Below, piece after piece: positions 9,931-18,732 of a stretch of DNA of 64,000 nt. The notes under the pieces were generated by a model. The model saw nothing but the letters and a program-made list of their open reading frames with translations. It was not told the origin of the DNA and searched no databases. The DNA comes from Pseudomonas chlororaphis subsp. piscium (GTDB lineage Bacteria > Pseudomonadota > Gammaproteobacteria > Pseudomonadales > Pseudomonadaceae): contig NZ_CP027707.1 in the NCBI RefSeq assembly GCF_003850345.1, positions 2,976,001 to 3,040,000 on the forward strand. Reading direction: 5' to 3'. Numbering within the stretch: the stretch's first letter is position 1; each line of letters opens with the position of its first letter. A program made the position numbers and the translations under genes.

Positions 9931-10901
9931 TGCTCGATCCCGCGCGTAGCTACGACCTGATCGGTGACGTGCACGGTTGCGCCCTGACCCTTGAGCACTT
10001 GCTGGACAAGCTCGGTTATCGCAAGCAGGGCGGCGTCTGGCGGCATTCGTCGCGCATGGCGGTGTTCCTCGGCGATATCATCGACCGCGGCCCACGAATC
10101 CGCGAAGCCTTGCACATCGTCCACGACATGGTCGAGGCCGGCCAGGCGCTGTGCGTCATGGGTAACCATGAGTTCAACGCCCTGGGCTGGGTCACCCCGG
10201 CAGCGCCCGGCGGCGGCAGGCATTTCGTGCGCGAACACACGCCGCGCCATGCCCGCCTGATCAACGAGACCCTGGCGCAATTCGAGCAGTACCCCAAGGA
10301 CTGGCACGATTTCCTCGCCTGGTTCTACGAGATGCCGCTGTTCATCGACGCCGGGCGTTTTCGCGTGGTGCATGCCTGCTGGGACGCCGGCCTGATCGAG
10401 CCGCTGCGGGCGCAATACCCCGACGGCTGCATCGACGAGCACTTCCTCCAGGCCTCGGCGGTACCCGGCAGCTTCGCCAATAACGTGTTCGACCGGCTGC
10501 TGCGCGGCACTGACATGCGCCTGCCCCATGGCCTGACCATGACCAGCGGCGATGGCCTGACCCGTTCGTTCTTCCGCACCAAGTTCTGGGAAGACGACCC
10601 ACAGACCTACGGCGACATCGTGTTCCAGCCCGATGCGCTGCCCGAGCCGGTGGCCCGCACGCCGCTGTCCTCGGCGGAGAAAAACAACCTGCTGCGCTAC
10701 GGCGTCGATGAGCCCTTGCTGTTCGTCGGCCATTACTGGCGCAGCGGCAAACCGGCGCCGATTCGCTCGAACCTGGCCTGCCTGGATTACAGCGCGGTGC
10801 TCTACGGCAGGCTGGTGGCTTATCGCCTGGACCAGGAAACCCGTCTGGACCCGGATAAATTCGTCTGGGTCTATGTCGAGCGACCGGAGGTGCAGCAATG
10901 A
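9930..10901 (+). CDS. Calcineurin-like metallophosphoesterase (PPP-type phosphatase)
   Basis: A 323-residue cytosolic phosphoesterase. It carries the metal-binding signatures YDLIGDVHGCALTLE, FLGDIIDRGP and VMGNHEFNALGW, plus a distal His in FVGHYWRSG. All PPP-family metal ligands appear present. The substrate may be a phosphoprotein, a dinucleotide or a small phosphoester; this cannot be decided from sequence. It overlaps nadK at its start and the rhomboid gene at its end by 1 and 4 bases, so all three are likely translated as a unit. Confidence 0.88.
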   Translation: MLDPARSYDLIGDVHGCALTLEHLLDKLGYRKQGGVWRHSSRMAVFLGDIIDRGPRIREALHIVHDMVEAGQALCVMGNHEFNALGWVTPAAPGGGRHFVREHTPRHARLINETLAQFEQYPKDWHDFLAWFYEMPLFIDAGRFRVVHACWDAGLIEPLRAQYPDGCIDEHFLQASAVPGSFANNVFDRLLRGTDMRLPHGLTMTSGDGLTRSFFRTKFWEDDPQTYGDIVFQPDALPEPVARTPLSSAEKNNLLRYGVDEPLLFVGHYWRSGKPAPIRSNLACLDYSAVLYGRLVAYRLDQETRLDPDKFVWVYVERPEVQQ

Positions 10902-11770
10902 GTGCTGTTGCGGTATTGCGCCTGCCGTTGAATGTGGACCTGAGTGGCTTCGTCAAACTGTTGCAGCGCATGCAGGTGCCGCACCGGGTCAGCGAGGAAG
11001 CGGGGGAGCAGGTGCTCTGGGTGCCGGACGCCATCAGCGAAGACGTGCGTTCGTTGTACGAGCGTTTTCCGGCGGGCGATCCCGAGCAGCAACTGGACAT
11101 CCCCGAGGCCGGCGCCGCCATGCGCCGCCCGGGGTTCGTCGAGCAACTGCGGCGTAGCCCGGCCACCGCGCTGATCCTGCTGCTGAGCCTGATCGTTGCT
11201 GCGCTGACCCTGCTCGGCGAGAACCTCGGCACCCTGCGCTGGCTGACCTTCCTCGAATTCCGCGTGGTCGGCGACTACATCCAGTTCACGCCCCTGGCCG
11301 ACAGCCTGGCGGCGGGGCAGTGGTGGCGCCTGGTCACGCCGATGCTGATTCACTTCGGCTTCCTGCACATCGCCATGAACGGCATGTGGTACTGGGAGCT
11401 GGGGCGGCGCATCGAACAGCGCCAGGGCAGTATCAACCTGCTGGGCCTGACGTTGCTGTTCAGCCTGGTGTCGAACTACGCGCAATACCTGTTCAGCGGG
11501 CCGAGCCTGTTCGGCGGCCTGTCCGGCGTGCTCTACGGCCTGCTCGGGCATTGCTGGATCTATCAGTTGCTCTCGCCCAACCCGGCCTATCGCCTGCCTC
11601 GCGGGGTCCTGGCGATGATGCTGGTGTGGTTGCTGATCTGTATGTCGGGGCTGATCTCGGTGATCGGTTTCGGTGAAATCGCCAACGCCGCCCACGTCGG
11701 CGGGTTGCTCGTCGGATGCCTCACAGGTTTGTTGGGCGGCTTGTACAGCCGCCGTAAACTGGCCCTCTAA
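10898..11770 (+). CDS. Rhomboid intramembrane serine protease, GlpG-like
   Basis: A 290-residue protein with a cytosolic N-terminal domain (about 1-85) and six or more membrane segments. The catalytic serine is in GGLSGVLYGLLG (S209) and the catalytic histidine in NAAHVGGLLVG (H266). The oxyanion region HFGFLHIAMN precedes them. It cleaves membrane protein substrates within or near the bilayer. Overlaps the phosphoesterase gene by ATGA. Confidence 0.92.
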   Translation: MSAVAVLRLPLNVDLSGFVKLLQRMQVPHRVSEEAGEQVLWVPDAISEDVRSLYERFPAGDPEQQLDIPEAGAAMRRPGFVEQLRRSPATALILLLSLIVAALTLLGENLGTLRWLTFLEFRVVGDYIQFTPLADSLAAGQWWRLVTPMLIHFGFLHIAMNGMWYWELGRRIEQRQGSINLLGLTLLFSLVSNYAQYLFSGPSLFGGLSGVLYGLLGHCWIYQLLSPNPAYRLPRGVLAMMLVWLLICMSGLISVIGFGEIANAAHVGGLLVGCLTGLLGGLYSRRKLAL

Positions 11771-11785
11771 TGCTGGAGACCGCTT

Positions 11786-12046
11786 ATGTCGTCGTTTGTT
11801 GAAATGATTGAAAACATCACCCCGGACATCTACCAGAGCCTGAAACTGGCGGTAGAGATCGGCAAATGGTCCGATGGCCGCAAGCTCACCGCCGAGCAGC
11901 GCGAACTGTCCCTGCAGGCGATGATCGCCTGGGAAATGCAGAACCTGCCCGAAGAGCAGCGCACCGGTTACATGGGCCCGCAGGAGTGTGCGTCGAAGTC
12001 GATCGAAGTGCCGAATATCCTGTTCAAGTCGGATGCCATCCATTGA
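11786..12046 (+). CDS. YeaC-like DUF1315 protein
   Basis: An 86-residue acidic soluble protein (MSSFVEMIENITPDIYQSLK ... GYMGPQECASKS), matching the small YeaC/DUF1315 family. GGAG lies upstream of the ATG. Function unknown. Its TGA overlaps the proposed TTG start of the next gene. Confidence 0.8.
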   Translation: MSSFVEMIENITPDIYQSLKLAVEIGKWSDGRKLTAEQRELSLQAMIAWEMQNLPEEQRTGYMGPQECASKSIEVPNILFKSDAIH

Positions 12047-12873
12047 TCGAGATTGGCCGTGGCTCCATCAGTAAAATGTCGGCGCGCCTGGACGGGGCGG
12101 ATGTGCAGTACGCCTTTCGTCTTGGCGACACCGAGGTGCCGGTCAATCCATTGATCGGCAGCACCCTGCGCCTGGAATACCTGGGGGCGATCCACTGCAC
12201 CCATTGCGGGCGCAAGACCAAGACCAGCTTCAGCCAGGGTTACTGCTACCCGTGCATGACCAAGCTGGCCCAGTGCGATGTCTGCATCATGAGCCCGGAA
12301 CGCTGCCACTACGACGCCGGCACCTGCCGCGAGCCGTCCTGGGGCGAGCAGTTCTGCATGACCGACCATGTGGTGTACCTGGCCAATTCGTCGGGGATCA
12401 AGGTCGGCATCACCCGCGCCACCCAACTGCCGACCCGCTGGCTCGACCAGGGCGCCAGCCAGGCGCTGCCGATCATGCGCGTGGCGACCCGCCAGCAGTC
12501 CGGTTTCGTCGAGGACCTGTTCCGCACCCAGGTGGCCGACAAGACCAACTGGCGCGCCTTGCTCAAGGGCGACGCCGAGGCGGTGGACCTGGCGCAGGTG
12601 CGCGACCAGCTGTTCGCTTCCTGCGCCGAGGGCCTGCTCGCCTTGCAGGAACGCTTCGGCCTGCAGGCGATCCAACCGGTCAGCGATGTCGAGCCGATCG
12701 AGATCCGCTACCCGGTCGAGCAGTACCCGGCCAAGATCGTCAGCTTCAACCTGGACAAGAACCCGATTGCCGAAGGCACGCTGCTGGGGATCAAGGGCCA
12801 ATACCTGATCTTCGATACCGGCGTGATCAATATTCGTAAATACACGGCCTACCAGCTCGCCGTGCATCAGTAG
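12043..12873 (+). CDS. DUF2797 family protein with cysteine cluster; TTG start
   Basis: A 276-residue protein. An N-terminal beta segment is followed by a probable zinc cluster: CTHCGRK, CYPCMTKLAQCDVC, then RCHYDAGTC. After it comes VVYLANSSGIKVGITR...RWLDQGA, which resembles the GIY-YIG nuclease pattern (Y-L...IKVGIT...R). No ATG lies at the expected N-terminus. The TTG at 12043, overlapping the preceding TGA as TTGA, gives the start LIEIGRGSISKMSARL that fits family starts I know. Upstream in-frame codons belong to the previous gene. Function unknown; nucleic-acid binding is an inference. Confidence 0.78.
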   Translation: MIEIGRGSISKMSARLDGADVQYAFRLGDTEVPVNPLIGSTLRLEYLGAIHCTHCGRKTKTSFSQGYCYPCMTKLAQCDVCIMSPERCHYDAGTCREPSWGEQFCMTDHVVYLANSSGIKVGITRATQLPTRWLDQGASQALPIMRVATRQQSGFVEDLFRTQVADKTNWRALLKGDAEAVDLAQVRDQLFASCAEGLLALQERFGLQAIQPVSDVEPIEIRYPVEQYPAKIVSFNLDKNPIAEGTLLGIKGQYLIFDTGVINIRKYTAYQLAVHQ

Positions 12874-12886
12874 AAGGATTCGACGC

Positions 12887-15544
12887 ATGCGCACCGAACA
12901 ACCGAAGATGATTTACCTGAAGGACTATCAGGCGCCCGAGTACCTGATCGACGAAACACACCTGACCTTCGAGTTGTTCGAGGACCACAGCCTGGTCCAT
13001 GCGCAACTGGTGATGCGCCGCAATCCGGTGCATGGTGGCGGCCTGCCGCCGCTGGTGCTCGATGGCCAGCAGCTGGAGCTGCTGTCGGTGTCCCTGGGCG
13101 ACCGCGAGCTGACGGCCGCGGATTACCAGCTGAACGCCAACCACCTGACCCTGCAGCCGACCAGCGAATCCTTCACAGTCGACACCAGCGTCAAGATCCA
13201 CCCGGAAAGCAACACCGCCCTGGAAGGCCTGTACAAGTCCAGCGGCATGTTCTGCACCCAGTGCGAGGCCGAGGGCTTTCGCAAGATCACCTACTACCTC
13301 GACCGCCCGGACGTGATGAGTAAGTTCACCACCACAGTGGTCGCCGAGCAGCACAGCTATCCGGTGCTGCTGTCCAACGGCAACCCGATCGCCAGCGGGC
13401 CGGGCGAAGACGGCCGGCACTGGGCGACCTGGGAAGACCCGTTCATGAAACCGGCCTACCTGTTCGCCCTGGTGGCGGGCGATTTGTGGTGCGTCGAGGA
13501 CAGCTTCACCACCATGAACCAGCGCGAGGTCGCGCTGCGCATCTATGTCGAGCCGGAAAACATCGACAAGTGCCAGCACGCCATGACCAGCCTGAAGAAG
13601 TCCATGCGCTGGGATGAACAGACCTATGGCCGTGAGTACGACCTGGACATCTTCATGATCGTCGCGGTCAACGACTTCAACATGGGCGCCATGGAGAACA
13701 AGGGCCTCAACATCTTCAACTCCAGCGCCGTGCTGGCCCGCGCCGAAACCGCCACCGACGCCGCGCACCAGCGGGTCGAGGCGATCGTCGCCCACGAATA
13801 CTTCCACAACTGGTCGGGCAACCGCGTGACCTGCCGCGACTGGTTCCAGCTGTCGCTCAAGGAAGGCTTCACGGTATTCCGCGATGCCGGTTTCTCCTCG
13901 GACATGAACTCGCGCACGGTCAAGCGCATCCAGGACGTGGCCTACCTGCGCACCCACCAGTTCGCCGAAGATGCTGGCCCCATGGCTCACGCCGTGCGCC
14001 CGGAAAGCTTTATCGAGATCTCCAACTTCTACACCCTGACCGTGTACGAGAAGGGCTCGGAAGTGGTCGGCATGATCCGCACCCTGGTGGGCGCCGAAGG
14101 CTTCCGCAAGGGCAGCGACCTGTACTTCCAGCGCCACGACGGCCAGGCCGTGACCTGCGACGATTTCGTCAAGGCCATGGAAGACGCCAACGGCATCGAC
14201 CTCGCCCAGTTCAAGCGCTGGTACAGCCAGGCCGGTACCCCACGCCTGGCGGTCAGCGAGGCCTATGACGCGAAGGCGAAGACCTACAGCCTGACCTTCC
14301 GACAGAGCTGCCCGCAAACCCCGGACAAGGTGGAAAAACTGCCGTTCGTGATTCCGGTCGAGCTGGGCCTGCTGGACGCCAAGGGCGCGGCCATTGCCCT
14401 GCGCCTGGCTGGCGAAACCGCCGCGCAAGGCACTTCGCGGGTGATCTCGGTGACTGAAGCCGAGCAGACTTTCACCTTCGTCGACATCGCCGAACAACCG
14501 CTGCCATCCTTGCTGCGCGGCTTCTCGGCGCCGGTGAAGCTGAGCTTCCCGTACAACCGCGACCAGCTGATGTTCCTCATGCAGCACGACAGCGACGGTT
14601 TCAACCGCTGGGACGCTGGCCAGCAACTGGCGGTGCAGGTGCTGCAAGACCTGATTGCCCAGCATCAGCAAGGCCAGGCACTGGTATTGGACCAGCGTCT
14701 GGTCACCGCGCTGGCTACGCTGCTGGCCGACGACAGCCTGGACCAGGCCATGGTCGCGGAAATGCTCTCGCTGCCGGGCGAGGCCTACCTGACCGAAATC
14801 AGCGAAGTGGCGGATGTCGAGGCCATTCACGCGGCGCGCGAGTTCGCCCGCCAGCAACTGGCCGACAGCCTGTTCGATGCCTTGTGGAAGCGTTACCAGG
14901 CCAATCGCGAGGTCTCCCGGACCACCGGCTACGTTGCCGAGTCCGCGCACTTCGCCCGTCGGGCCCTGCAAAACATCGCGCTGTCGTACCTGATGCTCAC
15001 CGAGAAGCCGCAAGTGCTGGCGGCGGCCATCGAACAGTTCGACGCCGCCGACAACATGACCGAGCGCCTGACGGCATTGGCGGTGCTGGTCAACTCGCCG
15101 TTCGAGGCCGAGAAGGCCAAGGCCCTGGCGGTATTCGCCGAGCACTTCAAGGACAATGCCCTGGTCATGGACCAGTGGTTCAGCGTCCAGGCCGGCAGCA
15201 CGCTGCCGGGCGGGCTGGAGCGGGTCAAGGCGCTGATGCAGCACAAGGCGTTCAACATCAAGAACCCGAACAAGGTGCGCGCCCTGATCGGCGCCTTCGC
15301 CGGCCAGAACCTGATCAACTTCCACGCCGCGGACGGCTCCGGCTACCGCTTCCTGGCCGACCTGGTGATCCAGCTCAACGGCTTCAACCCGCAGATCGCC
15401 TCGCGGCAACTGGCGCCGCTGACCCGCTGGCGCAAATACGACAGCGCCCGCCAGGCGCTGATGAAAGGCGAGCTGGAACGCATCCGCGCCTCCGGCGAGC
15501 TGTCCAGTGATGTGTTCGAAGTGGTCAGCAAAAGCCTGGCCTGA
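12887..15544 (+). CDS. pepN: Aminopeptidase N (M1 family zinc metallopeptidase)
   Basis: An 885-residue cytosolic aminopeptidase. It contains GAMEN (267-271), the zinc site HEYFHNWSGN (H303, E304, H307) and the third ligand E326. Size and domain order match gamma-proteobacterial PepN. AAGGA is placed upstream of the ATG, 13 bases after the DUF2797 stop. It removes N-terminal residues from peptides after proteasome-like degradation. Last gene of the + strand run; convergent with the SulP gene. Confidence 0.96.
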   Translation: MRTEQPKMIYLKDYQAPEYLIDETHLTFELFEDHSLVHAQLVMRRNPVHGGGLPPLVLDGQQLELLSVSLGDRELTAADYQLNANHLTLQPTSESFTVDTSVKIHPESNTALEGLYKSSGMFCTQCEAEGFRKITYYLDRPDVMSKFTTTVVAEQHSYPVLLSNGNPIASGPGEDGRHWATWEDPFMKPAYLFALVAGDLWCVEDSFTTMNQREVALRIYVEPENIDKCQHAMTSLKKSMRWDEQTYGREYDLDIFMIVAVNDFNMGAMENKGLNIFNSSAVLARAETATDAAHQRVEAIVAHEYFHNWSGNRVTCRDWFQLSLKEGFTVFRDAGFSSDMNSRTVKRIQDVAYLRTHQFAEDAGPMAHAVRPESFIEISNFYTLTVYEKGSEVVGMIRTLVGAEGFRKGSDLYFQRHDGQAVTCDDFVKAMEDANGIDLAQFKRWYSQAGTPRLAVSEAYDAKAKTYSLTFRQSCPQTPDKVEKLPFVIPVELGLLDAKGAAIALRLAGETAAQGTSRVISVTEAEQTFTFVDIAEQPLPSLLRGFSAPVKLSFPYNRDQLMFLMQHDSDGFNRWDAGQQLAVQVLQDLIAQHQQGQALVLDQRLVTALATLLADDSLDQAMVAEMLSLPGEAYLTEISEVADVEAIHAAREFARQQLADSLFDALWKRYQANREVSRTTGYVAESAHFARRALQNIALSYLMLTEKPQVLAAAIEQFDAADNMTERLTALAVLVNSPFEAEKAKALAVFAEHFKDNALVMDQWFSVQAGSTLPGGLERVKALMQHKAFNIKNPNKVRALIGAFAGQNLINFHAADGSGYRFLADLVIQLNGFNPQIASRQLAPLTRWRKYDSARQALMKGELERIRASGELSSDVFEVVSKSLA

Positions 15545-15572
15545 CCCTCTCTCCTAGGAACTGGCCCGACGC

Positions 15573-17246
15573 CTATAAAGGATGGGGTGTCGGGTTGGGG
15601 GGCTCGACGCCAGGGTTCATGCTCTGTAAGGCGTCCGACAGATCCCGGTGATAGTTCTGCGCGCCTATGGCGTGCAGGATGCCGACCCGTTCAAGCTTGG
15701 TGTGGACCTTGAGGTTGGCTTCGCACAGCTTCACCACAATCCCGCGCTTGTGCAGCTGGCCTATCACTTCCTCCAGCATCTGCAAGCCCGTGATATCCAT
15801 GAAAGGCACGTGTCTCAGGCGAATGATCAGCACCTGCGGGTCGCTGTGGGTCTGCGCCAGCGCGCGCTCGAAAGTCTCCGCGGCACCAAAGAACAGCGGC
15901 CCCTCGATGGTGTAGATCAGCACGCCCGGCGGCAGATGCAACTGGCCGTTGCCGTGCAGCTCGTGTTGCAGGTCCTGTTCCACCACCTGTTGTACCTCCA
16001 CCGAGGAGGCCATGCGCCGCAGGAAATGCAGCATCGCCAGGATCACCCCGATATTCACCGCGATCACCAGATCGCTGAACACCGTGAGAACAAAGGTGGC
16101 CAGCAGAATCGCCACATCCGCCCGGGGCGCCCGTTGCACCATGCGCTTGAAGTGGTGCAGTTCGCTCATGTTATAGGCGACCACGAACAGGATCGCCGCC
16201 AGGGCGCACAACGGGATATTGGCCGCCAGCGGCGCGAGAAACAGGATGATCAGCACCAGGACCAGCGCATGGGTGATGCCCGCCAGCGGGCTGCTGCCAC
16301 CGTTGCGGATATTGGTCGCGGTGCGGGCAATCGCGCCGGTGGCGGCGAATCCGCCAAACAGCGGCGTGGCCAGGTTGGCGATGCCCTGGCCGATCAGTTC
16401 CTGGTTGGAGTCGTGGCGGGTGCCGGCCATGCCATCGGCCACCACCGCCGACAACAGCGACTCGATGGCGCCGAGCATAGCGATGGCGAAGGCCGGGCCG
16501 ATCAGGTCCAGCACCCGGGGCAGGTTGATTTCAGGCAGGTGCAACGCCGGCAACCCCTGGGGAATGCCGCCGAAGGCGCTGCCGATGGTGGCCACGCCGT
16601 CGAACTGGAACACTGACTGCAGAGCGGTGGCCAGGGTCATGGCGACCAGGGGTGCCGGCAGGCGTTTGAGCTGCGGGATTCTGGGCACGCCCCACAACAG
16701 CGCCAGGCTGAGCAGGGCCAGCAGGGTGGTGGCCGGGTGCAGGTCGGGCAGGGCCTGCAGCAGGTGCCAGAGCTTCTGGTGAAAATATTCGCCGCTGACG
16801 GCGGGCAGGCCGAAGAAATCCTTCCACTGGCTGACCCAGATGATCACCCCGATCCCGGCGGTAAAGCCGAGTATCACCGGGTCCGGGATGAACTTGATCA
16901 GCGCCCCGAGACGACTGATGCCCAGCAGGAACAGGATGATTCCGGCCATCATGGTCGCCAGTTGCAGGCCGTCGACCCCGTACTTGGCGGTGACCCCGGC
17001 CAGAATCACGATAAAGGCCCCGGTAGGTCCGGCGATCTGCAAGCGGCTACCGCCGAACAGCGACACCAGCAGGCCGCCGACGATGGCGGTGTAGATCCCC
17101 TGTTCGGGCTTGACCCCGGAGGCGATGGCGAAGGCCATGGCCAGGGGCAGCGCCACCACGCCGACAATCACCCCGGACACCAGGTTGCGGGCCCAGTGGG
17201 CGCGTCCCAGCAATCCGGCTTTCCACGCCTCGCGTATGGCAATCAT
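15573..17246 (-). CDS. SulP-family anion transporter with STAS domain
   Basis: A 557-residue protein. The membrane domain (about 15-410) includes GVVALPLAMAFAIASGVKPE and GPTGAFIVI, typical of SLC26/SulP proteins. A cytoplasmic STAS domain follows (about 440-545: VLIYTIEGPLFFGAAE, LRHVPFMDITGL). It probably transports sulfate, bicarbonate or another small anion; substrate cannot be told. No carbonic anhydrase neighbour is present. Confidence 0.9.
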   Translation of the reverse strand: MIAIREAWKAGLLGRAHWARNLVSGVIVGVVALPLAMAFAIASGVKPEQGIYTAIVGGLLVSLFGGSRLQIAGPTGAFIVILAGVTAKYGVDGLQLATMMAGIILFLLGISRLGALIKFIPDPVILGFTAGIGVIIWVSQWKDFFGLPAVSGEYFHQKLWHLLQALPDLHPATTLLALLSLALLWGVPRIPQLKRLPAPLVAMTLATALQSVFQFDGVATIGSAFGGIPQGLPALHLPEINLPRVLDLIGPAFAIAMLGAIESLLSAVVADGMAGTRHDSNQELIGQGIANLATPLFGGFAATGAIARTATNIRNGGSSPLAGITHALVLVLIILFLAPLAANIPLCALAAILFVVAYNMSELHHFKRMVQRAPRADVAILLATFVLTVFSDLVIAVNIGVILAMLHFLRRMASSVEVQQVVEQDLQHELHGNGQLHLPPGVLIYTIEGPLFFGAAETFERALAQTHSDPQVLIIRLRHVPFMDITGLQMLEEVIGQLHKRGIVVKLCEANLKVHTKLERVGILHAIGAQNYHRDLSDALQSMNPGVEPPNPTPHPL

Positions 17247-17635
17247 CGCTCACTCCTGGAGTCCGACTCGCAAACCCGTGCAGCTCATCATAGCCAAAGC
17301 CAGGGGGCGGGGCCCATGGCCTGAATCAGTCTTTGCGCGACTATTGGGTACAGGCTGATACCGGCGCTGAGTGGAATCCGCGGCGTTTGCGTTCCAGCCT
17401 CGGCTACTCTTCGTACGCCGGGCCAGTATCGACTGAGTATTCAGGCTCCAGGCCGGGTACGGTGGTTAACAAAAGATAACGTGGCGTCGATTGTCAGACG
17501 TTTCGAAAGCCCGATAGGATAGGTCAGCTTCCGAAGGGGCTCTAGATTGCAGGTTTCAGGACATTGTCCTAACCGCCCCGAACGGCGCCCTGTAAAGGTT
17601 GAACGACCTAACAATAATAAATGGGGGAGAGGTCT
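17247..17635. other. Intergenic region between divergent SulP and propeller genes
   Basis: 389 bases without a convincing gene. It contains a sigma70-like pair TTGTCA (17491-17496) and TAGGAT (17515-17520) 18 bases apart, a short palindrome at 17558-17570, and the ribosome site GGGGGAGAGG before the ATG at 17636. The promoter guess is weak; no repeat element was seen. Confidence 0.45.
17558..17570. promoter_or_regulatory. Palindrome upstream of the propeller/MMPL operon
   Basis: AGGACA-T-TGTCCT is a perfect 13-base inverted repeat about 65 bases upstream of the start codon and about 37 bases downstream of a sigma70-like -10. Its place suggests an operator. No regulator gene is adjacent, so the protein that would bind is unknown. 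Confidence 0.35.
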
Positions 17636-18685
17636 ATGAGTGAGCCTGTCATGGGTGTGAGTTCCTGCCGCCCGCCGGCCTTGCGCAGATTTGCGTTGCT
17701 GGCTACAGCGCTCTCGCTGTTGGGGGTCGCCCTGTTGCCGGCCCCGGTCCAGGCCGCTGCGTCCGCGGCGGACACTGTCTATTCCACCGAATCGGCCAAG
17801 GCCAGCAAGGGCCTGATGCTCGATGTCGTGCATGCCGGTTCGCGCCTGGTCGCCGTCGGCGATCGCGGGCACATTCTCTATTCCGACGACCAGGGCCAGA
17901 CCTGGACCCAGGCCAAGGTGCCGACCCGGCAGCTGCTGACCGCGGTGTATTTCGTCGACGCCCAGCACGGCTGGGCCGTCGGTCACGATGCCCAGGTGCT
18001 CGCCAGCGAAGACGGCGGCCTGACCTGGACCAAGCAATTCGAAGACCTCAAGCGCGAAGCGCCGCTGCTGGACGTGTGGTTCCAGGACACCAACAAGGGT
18101 TTTGCCGTGGGTGCCTACGGCGCGCTGCTGGCCACCACCGATGGCGGCAAGCACTGGGAAGACGCCAGCGACCGCCTGGACAACGAAGACCAGTACCACC
18201 TCAACGCCATCGCTGCGGTGAAGGACTCCGGCCTGTTCATCGTCGGCGAGCAGGGCAGCATGTTCCGCTCCGCCGACTGGGGGCAGACCTGGGAACGCCT
18301 CGAAGGCCCTTATGAGGGCTCGTTCTTCGGCGTGATCGGCACCGCCCAGCCCGCCACGCTGCTGGCTTACGGCCTGCGCGGCAACCTCTATCGCTCCACC
18401 GACTTCGGCAGCACCTGGGAACAGGTCGAGCTCAAGGCCGCTCGCGGCAGCCTGGAGTTCGGCCTTTCCGGCGCCACGCTGCTGGACGACGGTTCGTTGG
18501 TGATCGTCGGTAACGGCGGCAGCGTGGTGCGCAGCACCGACAACGGCTTGACCTTCAGCGTCTACAACCGTCCGGACCGGATCTCCCTGGCAGCGGTGAC
18601 GGCAGCCGGCAATGGCAACCTGATTCTGGCGGGGCAGGGCGGTGTGCGCTCGACCTCGTCGAATGGCGCCGATCTCGGAAAATAA
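17636..18685 (+). CDS. Exported YCF48/BNR-repeat beta-propeller protein
   Basis: A 349-residue protein with a signal peptide (residues about 1-45, cleavage near VQAAASA). It has repeated Asp-box-like motifs: YSDDQGQTWTQ, ASEDGGLTWTK, ATTDGGKHWED, RSADWGQTWER, RSTDFGSTWEQ, RSTDNGLTF. Six such repeats suggest a six- or seven-bladed propeller like the photosystem assembly factor YCF48/HCF136. Start ATG 17636 has a good ribosome site; a TTG-type extension to 17621 is unlikely. It is followed after 47 bases by an MMPL permease and is probably its periplasmic partner. Function unknown. Confidence 0.85.
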   Translation: MSEPVMGVSSCRPPALRRFALLATALSLLGVALLPAPVQAAASAADTVYSTESAKASKGLMLDVVHAGSRLVAVGDRGHILYSDDQGQTWTQAKVPTRQLLTAVYFVDAQHGWAVGHDAQVLASEDGGLTWTKQFEDLKREAPLLDVWFQDTNKGFAVGAYGALLATTDGGKHWEDASDRLDNEDQYHLNAIAAVKDSGLFIVGEQGSMFRSADWGQTWERLEGPYEGSFFGVIGTAQPATLLAYGLRGNLYRSTDFGSTWEQVELKAARGSLEFGLSGATLLDDGSLVIVGNGGSVVRSTDNGLTFSVYNRPDRISLAAVTAAGNGNLILAGQGGVRSTSSNGADLGK

Positions 18686-18732
18686 TCAGGGCAAGCAAGC
18701 CGGGCCAATAATAAGAAGGCGGGAACACTTCC

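Noticed and set aside
12827..15409. Open frame of about 860 codons antisense to pepN
   Set aside because: Shadow of the PepN codon bias; no motifs, no ribosome site, low-complexity composition.
15565..15594. CCCGAC...GTCGGG hairpin between convergent pepN and SulP genes as a terminator
   Set aside because: The stem has a 12-base loop, includes the SulP stop codon region and has no T tract; support is too weak.
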